The notes below the pieces were generated by a model. It ran no database searches and was not told the DNA's origin. It worked only from the letters and a program-made list of their open reading frames with translations. A program made the translations under genes and the position numbers. Of a stretch of DNA of 64,000 bases, positions 59,254 through 64,000 are shown piece by piece. Within the stretch, counting starts at the first letter, position 1, and each line of letters begins with the position of its first letter. Source of the DNA: Pseudanabaena sp. ABRG5-3 (GTDB lineage: Bacteria; Cyanobacteriota; Cyanobacteriia; Pseudanabaenales; Pseudanabaenaceae); assembly GCF_003967015.1 (NCBI RefSeq), contig NZ_AP017560.1, forward strand, positions 2,790,001 through 2,854,000, given 5' to 3'.

Positions 59254-61005
59254 CTAAAAAGTATTGGGATTTTTAGGGGTAGAGATGGGTTGTGGTGGCT
59301 CGGGTGCGGGTTCGATAGGATTAGGAACTGGCGATGGCGATCGCGTTGGTTCAGTAGAACTAGGAGTGGGTGAAGGAGGGAATCTTGGGGATTCCGTAGC
59401 TCTAGGACTATTGGAAGGATCGGCTGATGGGCTAATTGTGGGTGATTCTGTAGGTGTAGCTGTGGCGCTAGGTTTGACTGTGGGTGTTAATGTTGGCGTT
59501 TTAGTTGGTGTTGGTTGTGGTTTAGGGGTAACTTTGCGAGTTACCTCTAGATTGTAGGTAGTTTCTTGAGAGCTAGTAGTTTTGATCTTGATGTAGTAAG
59601 TTCCAGATTTGGGCAATTTACCTTCCCAATATCCTGTTTTATTATCTTTAGCTGCATTATCTAAGCTGACCTGATCTGCACTTTCAATAGTCATTTGCAA
59701 ATTGTCGCCATTGGTAAGAGATACGGTCAAAAAGTCGTCTCTTTCTCCAGTAAGGCGAACATTCACAATTTTCCCAGCCACAATCTTATCGTTGATAGAT
59801 TTGCGATTTAGACCTTCGTTATCATTGAGGTCAAGCTTGATATTGGTCACAGTTGGATCATTTGTGGCGCTAGTTGGCGAAGTAATTGCTGTTTCCGTAG
59901 GATTGGAAGTAAGACGATTGCGACTAAAAAAGAAGGAAGTAACGGCCCATGAGCCAATCCCTGCAACTAAAATGATCAGAATTCCAACAAACCAGTTCAC
60001 ACCACCGCCATTACCAGATTCATTAACGCGATTGGAGTTATTGGTTCCATAATTTGCGGAATTGCGATTATTTACTCCCGCCACTACCGTTCTTTGCGGA
60101 ATTGTCGCTGCAACATTCGACGGTACTGCCCGTCCGACTGCATAGGTCTTTGCCCCTGAAAAAGAAGCTTGGGCAACCTGTAGAGCCTGCATCACCTCAT
60201 CCGCCGATCGATAGCGATTGGTGGGCTTGTAGCTCAACATTTGATTGATTACTCTCGCAAAGGCAGGGTTAACATTGGCAAACTGCTGCCAATTCCATGC
60301 CAGATTGATGCTATCAAATAGTTCGGAGGGTTCTCGACCCGTCATCAGCACAATGGAAGTTACCGCAAGGGCATAGAGATCGCTATTGGCATAGGCATTT
60401 CCCGACTGCAATTGCTCTGGTGGTGCATAGCCTGCTTTACCTGCCACCGTTGATGCAGGTATACCCATTTGGGAATTGAGTTTGGCATTAGTTTCTTGGA
60501 CTACACCAAAATCAATTAGCACAGGTAAATTGTCCTGCGATCGCAACATCAGGTTTTCAGGCGAAATATCGCGGTGAATGATGTTGTGACTATGCAGATA
60601 GCTCAGCACTGGCAAAAGCTGCTGCATCAAGGCAAAAATTTCATTTTCGGAAAAGGTTTGACCTGTTTTTAATCGCTCAAGGAGCAAATTGCGATAATTT
60701 TTACCTTCTACATAGTCTTGAACTAGGAGTAGCCTTCCCTCTGACTCAAAGGTAGCGCGAAACTCTGGTACTTGGGGATGGCGAATTTGATAGAGTACCG
60801 TGGCTTCACGCCGAAACAATTCCTTCGCTTTTTCGGATACCTCTAGGGAATCTTGGGGAGGAATAAATTCTTTGAGAACACAGGTTTCGTTAAAGCGCTC
60901 TAGGTCTTGCGCTAGATAGGTGCGCCCCATACCACCCTGTCCAATCGTTGAGCGGATAGCATAGCGACCTTTAAGAACAAAACCTTGGGGGAATGGGGAT
61001 TGCAT
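59254..61005 (-). CDS. Serine/threonine protein kinase with PPC-like extracellular domain
   Basis: 583 residues: kinase domain 12-275 with GQGGMGRTYLAQDLE, catalytic loop IIHRDISPENLMLR and DFG in PVLIDFGVVQETN; a membrane helix near 332-355 (WFVGILIILVAGIGSWAVTS); a PPC-like beta-domain about 385-487 (LKSGTYYIKIKTTSSQETTY-type); and a Pro/Thr/Ser-rich tail. The sensor lies outside the membrane or in the lumen. Signals and targets are unknown. Confidence 0.92.
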   Translation of the reverse strand: MQSPFPQGFVLKGRYAIRSTIGQGGMGRTYLAQDLERFNETCVLKEFIPPQDSLEVSEKAKELFRREATVLYQIRHPQVPEFRATFESEGRLLLVQDYVEGKNYRNLLLERLKTGQTFSENEIFALMQQLLPVLSYLHSHNIIHRDISPENLMLRSQDNLPVLIDFGVVQETNAKLNSQMGIPASTVAGKAGYAPPEQLQSGNAYANSDLYALAVTSIVLMTGREPSELFDSINLAWNWQQFANVNPAFARVINQMLSYKPTNRYRSADEVMQALQVAQASFSGAKTYAVGRAVPSNVAATIPQRTVVAGVNNRNSANYGTNNSNRVNESGNGGGVNWFVGILIILVAGIGSWAVTSFFFSRNRLTSNPTETAITSPTSATNDPTVTNIKLDLNDNEGLNRKSINDKIVAGKIVNVRLTGERDDFLTVSLTNGDNLQMTIESADQVSLDNAAKDNKTGYWEGKLPKSGTYYIKIKTTSSQETTYNLEVTRKVTPKPQPTPTKTPTLTPTVKPSATATPTESPTISPSADPSNSPRATESPRFPPSPTPSSTEPTRSPSPVPNPIEPAPEPPQPISTPKNPNTF

Positions 61006-61061
61006 AAAACATTAACTAAATGAATATAAATAGCTTAAATTTGGCTTTGCCGAATTTAAGC

Positions 61062-61583
61062 CTAATACCGTACTGCCATTGCGCTACCACGAATCAAATA
61101 TTTGGGACCTTCAATATCAATGGATGTGCCAACCTTGACCTTTTCATTACCAAATACAACACCATCATTGGTGACTCTAGCGGTAGCTTCAAGGGTGAGG
61201 GCTAGGTCAGACTGGGATGTGGACACCGCACGGGGATCGTCAAACAATACTGGAGAACCATCGGCTTTGGCGGCAACAACTTGGGGGGTGGAGATGCTGA
61301 CTTTTTTAATGGTGACTTCGCCCCGTGGCTGGTTGCGAATGATGATATTTACTTTGTCGCCAATCTTGATCAGATTTTGGGGATTAGTTGCACTCAAACC
61401 TCGTACATTCATGTCTACTTGGACAGTTTTGTTTTCAGCAGATAGCATTTGTGCGATCGAGCTGCCGCTATTACCGGGGACAACGAGTAAGCCGATGAGG
61501 ACGATCAGGATTGTGGCGATCGCGCCGATGTCCAAAATGCTAAGTTTGCCAAATAAACGACCTTGCCGATCTAAAATTGCCAT
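61062..61583 (-). CDS. DUF4330 protein
   Basis: The 173-residue protein has an N-terminal region RQGRLFGKLSILDIGAIATI leading into a membrane helix (residues 17-37) and a soluble domain with NPQNLIKIGDKVNIIIRNQP and GTSIDIEGPKYLIRGSAMAV. It matches the DUF4330 family of cyanobacteria. Function unknown. The next gene starts far upstream, so it is probably monocistronic. Confidence 0.85.
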   Translation of the reverse strand: MAILDRQGRLFGKLSILDIGAIATILIVLIGLLVVPGNSGSSIAQMLSAENKTVQVDMNVRGLSATNPQNLIKIGDKVNIIIRNQPRGEVTIKKVSISTPQVVAAKADGSPVLFDDPRAVSTSQSDLALTLEATARVTNDGVVFGNEKVKVGTSIDIEGPKYLIRGSAMAVRY

Positions 61584-61715
61584 GCGTATTTGCTGAATGT
61601 AACGGTTGAAATAGGTTTAAAGGTTAAAAAATTGAAGAGGCGAGTAAACGCCGTCAGCATTACAGTATAAGCGTAAATTGAATTTGTTCAGCCATGCAAA
61701 GTAGGTTTACAAAAT

Positions 61716-62342
61716 TCACTTTGCCTTTGGTAAAGCGTTCAATAGCTCTTCAGTAATGATTTCGCTCATGATGCTCGATAGTTTGGGCAAAAGGATATCG
61801 TTAGTGCGGCTCATCGAATCAACCGCAATCTGTGGCAAGACACTAATTGCTTTTTTACCTGTTGAGGATTTGTAAAAACCAATGATATCGCGCAGTTCTG
61901 ACTCCGTAAAATACTTGTCATAGATAGGATAGGAAACTTGCTCCACCAATTGATTGAGATCAATCTTTTTAAGTACGCGATCGCGATATTTAATCGCCAT
62001 CCGTGACACGATGTCATTAAATTGTTTCTGCACTTCGGGGCGATCGCTACCTAGCGCAGGTACAGTTTTCAAAATTGTTGATACTAGCTTGGGTAATTCG
62101 GCCCGTACCATCGCGTCCATAATTTGGTTCGCATTTTTACCTGATTCAGTGATTTCCAACAGTTCTTTAATCAATTCACGCTTTTCTGATGAAATTACAG
62201 GTGCGACTGATTCGGCTGGCTTCTTGGTTTCACTGCTCTCTTGCGGAACTTGAGCGATCGCCTTATTTAAACTTGATGACGGCAATGCCGCAGTTGTCAG
62301 TAATGCAGAAATGGCAATGGTTGCAAAAATACGATTGAGCAT
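61716..62342 (-). CDS. DUF2059 secreted protein
   Basis: The 208-residue protein has a signal peptide (MLNRIFATIAISALLTTAAL) and, from about residue 55, a helical DUF2059 domain (RELIKELLEITESGKNANQI, FTESELRDIIGFYKSSTGKK). Found widely in bacteria without known function; in the periplasm. Confidence 0.85.
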   Translation of the reverse strand: MLNRIFATIAISALLTTAALPSSSLNKAIAQVPQESSETKKPAESVAPVISSEKRELIKELLEITESGKNANQIMDAMVRAELPKLVSTILKTVPALGSDRPEVQKQFNDIVSRMAIKYRDRVLKKIDLNQLVEQVSYPIYDKYFTESELRDIIGFYKSSTGKKAISVLPQIAVDSMSRTNDILLPKLSSIMSEIITEELLNALPKAK

Positions 62343-62398
62343 AGTTGTATTAATAAGTAGACGGTATTTATAAGTTGGATTGTTGCAAACTAACCCAA

Positions 62399-63019
62399 CT
62401 ACTGATATTTGTCGAGATTGTAAGCAAGTTTATCGGCGATCGCTGTTACCCAATTTTCATCCTGTTTCGTATAACTACGGGGGGCACTAGCGCCTAATAC
62501 CATGACTCCTTTTTCGCCCAGAGGTTGCACGATTACGCCCTGAGTATTTTCGGGTAAATAGTCAAACTCCACTCGTCCAGGGTAAAGCTCTAATTTGACC
62601 AGATATACAGGCTTTTGGGTTTTCATCACCCTTTGAGCGATCGTGCCAATATTAACTTGCTTGCTTTTGCCTAAAATCCCTCTGCGGAGGATAGTTTGGC
62701 GATCGTAATAAACAGCGACCACTTTGGTAACTGTATTAGTTAGCAAAATATGCGAAGCCCAAGCTAATTCCGTCTTAACTGCCTCTGGTAAATTTTCTGC
62801 AATTTCAAAACCTTCTTCCCCCACTAAAGTTACTGCCTCGGGTAATTTTGGTTGCACTTGCTGCCATAGCAAACCAATTAAAATCAAAACTGCGCTCAAT
62901 AAAATCCCCAAGGCATCAGCCCGTGACTGACTAGAGGTAAGATTTGCCGTCACCATTCGATTAGCTAATAGCGCCAATCCACCCACTATCCCCACCACAA
63001 GGGGCAAATATCGAATCAT
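62399..63019 (-). CDS. Complex C cofactor assembly protein (CCB2/CCB4 type)
   Basis: The 206-residue protein has two N-terminal membrane helices (about 3-20 and 36-55; LPLVVGIVGGLALLANRMVT) followed by a soluble domain. It fits the CCB2/CCB4 family required for covalent attachment of heme c(i) to cytochrome b6 on the stromal side, known from Chlamydomonas and plant studies. The cyanobacterial protein is expected in the thylakoid membrane. Confidence 0.82.
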   Translation of the reverse strand: MIRYLPLVVGIVGGLALLANRMVTANLTSSQSRADALGILLSAVLILIGLLWQQVQPKLPEAVTLVGEEGFEIAENLPEAVKTELAWASHILLTNTVTKVVAVYYDRQTILRRGILGKSKQVNIGTIAQRVMKTQKPVYLVKLELYPGRVEFDYLPENTQGVIVQPLGEKGVMVLGASAPRSYTKQDENWVTAIADKLAYNLDKYQ

Positions 63020-63170
63020 TGTTACTCCTAATCAACTCCTAAAAACCTAAAATAGATCACTCTGTCATAATACTGAGTTTGTTGGTAACGCTTAAAGGTA
63101 AAGTTTTGAAAGACATTAATTTGAAAGAAATTAGCCTTTATTTAATCGTTTAATAGACTTTAAGTAGCAT

Positions 63171-63217
63171 AACCAAAAACTGTGGCGCACGCGCAGCGTG
63201 CGCCACAGCTTTTGGTT
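63171..63217. repeat. Palindrome with GTGGCGCACGC tip
   Basis: Arms 63171-63192 and 63196-63217, one mismatch. It lies between divergent genes (CCB on minus, lhgO on plus). Same tip as 57092-57132. Confidence 0.8.
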
Positions 63218-63255
63218 ACTTAAGCAACACAAGACTAAGTAAAGAGGAATGTAGC

Positions 63256-64000
63256 ATGTATGACTTCATTATTATAGGTGGTGGAATTGTTGGTCTTGCA
63301 ACGGGAATGACTTTGAGTCAGCAACATCCTCACGCCAAACTGTTGATTTTAGAAAAAGAAAACCAATGGTCGTTACACCAAACAGGTAATAATAGCGGTG
63401 TGATTCATTCTGGTATTTACTATAAACCAGATAGTTTTAAAGCTAAATTCTGCCGTGATGGTAATGCCTCTATGGCGGCGTTTTGCCAGAAATATGATAT
63501 TGGTCACGAAATATGTGGCAAGGTAATTGTCGCGACCCATCCCCAAGAGTTGCAGTTACTTGAAGATCTTTATCAACGTGGTCTCGCCAATGGACTTAAA
63601 GTAACAAAAATCAGTGCCGAAGAAGTTAGAGAAATTGAGCCCTATGTAAATTGTGTTGCGGGGCTGCGTGTATTTTCCACAGGGATTGTCAACTACCGCC
63701 AAGTATGTACGAAGCTAGTTGAGCTAATTCAGGATAAAGGGGCTGAAATCTTACTCAATGCTCAAGTTACGCAGATCAGAGATATTTCTGGAGGCAAAGA
63801 GATTATTACAAATGCAGGAACTTTTGTAACTCGAATGCTGATCAATTGTGGTGGACTACAAAGCGATCGCCTAGCCAAATTAGATCATGTTGATCCACAG
63901 GCACAAATTATTCCTTTTCGTGGCGAATATTACGAGTTAAAGCCTGAAAAGCGCCACTTAGTAAAAACCCTTATTTATCCTGTTCCTAATCCTAATTTTC
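63256..64000 (+). CDS. lhgO: L-2-hydroxyglutarate oxidase, N-terminal part
   Basis: The frame is open from ATG 63256 to the window edge (248 residues). It begins with the FAD-binding motif YDFIIIGGGIVGLATGMTLS and contains LHQTGNNSGVIHSGIYYKPD and VFSTGIVNYRQVCTKL, the pattern of LhgO/YgaF-type FAD-dependent oxidases. The enzyme oxidises L-2-hydroxyglutarate to 2-oxoglutarate. The rest of the gene is outside the window. Confidence 0.9.
   Translation, partial: MYDFIIIGGGIVGLATGMTLSQQHPHAKLLILEKENQWSLHQTGNNSGVIHSGIYYKPDSFKAKFCRDGNASMAAFCQKYDIGHEICGKVIVATHPQELQLLEDLYQRGLANGLKVTKISAEEVREIEPYVNCVAGLRVFSTGIVNYRQVCTKLVELIQDKGAEILLNAQVTQIRDISGGKEIITNAGTFVTRMLINCGGLQSDRLAKLDHVDPQAQIIPFRGEYYELKPEKRHLVKTLIYPVPNPNF

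Noticed and set aside
59264-59557. Plus-strand glycine/valine-rich frame opposite the kinase tail
   Set aside because: It is antisense to the Pro/Thr/Ser-rich tail of the Ser/Thr kinase and has no independent support.

Overview
The window comes from a cyanobacterium. The HIP1 octamer GCGATCGC is very frequent across most of it. Several genes belong to families known mainly or only from cyanobacteria and plastids: a DUF2839 protein, a CCB-type complex C cofactor assembly protein, a thylakoid photosystem I accumulation factor, and a ClC channel fused to CBS and Usp domains. The overall style resembles Pseudanabaena-like genomes, but that is only an impression. No rRNA, tRNA or CRISPR array was recognised.

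Layout. 1-1676 (minus strand): a tightly overlapping four-gene operon made of a small Bell-like protein, HicA, HicB and an NB-ARC STAND ATPase that runs off the left edge. The C-terminus of the first protein and the N-terminus of the ATPase share a near-identical Asn/Gln/Thr/Gly motif. This is the arrangement expected for prion-like (BASS) amyloid signalling between an effector and its NLR. 1936-7592: a GT9 glycosyltransferase, a pentapeptide protein, a secreted protein, a YgjP-type metallopeptidase and a DUF3352 protein. 7631-19578: an 11.9-kb mobile island of a type I do not recognise. It has a tyrosine integrase at the left end, an excisionase-like HTH protein at the right end, a block of unknown possibly structural genes, a second minimal tyrosine recombinase, a winged-helix protein containing four exact 20-bp tandem repeats (iteron-like), a Cro/CI-type repressor and a chain of tiny overlapping genes. 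Its two ends predict that both the empty chromosomal site and the circular element site are long palindromes sharing the core CGCACATAGTGCG.

19585-35816: HxlR regulator divergent from CDGSH and pirin genes, VanW, murG, ClC, a pair of M16 peptidases (one active, one lacking the zinc motif), Nudix, an HD-like protein, a 2Fe-2S ferredoxin, an OmpR/histidine kinase pair, a PepSY membrane protein, the photosystem I factor and folE. 36316-48414: a MITE, SDR, peroxiredoxin, SH3 protein, ispD, DUF2839, mfd, acs and an RCK potassium channel. 48636-51219: TMEM175-type channel, then a HIP1-free AAA ATPase plus TOPRIM (DUF3226) pair, a plausible anti-phage system. 51252-64000: rlmD, a GNAT-TrhO fusion, Uma2, inositol monophosphatase, a second pentapeptide protein, an orphan gvpG, pyrD, dut, a Ser/Thr kinase, DUF4330, DUF2059, CCB and the start of an L-2-hydroxyglutarate oxidase gene.

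A genome-wide theme is the large number of long perfect palindromes between genes. Many overlap the stop codons of the flanking genes and look like (bidirectional) terminators. Others form families with conserved tips and ends but covarying middles, or carry terminal inverted repeats like MITEs. The mobile island appears to have integrated into one of these terminator palindromes.
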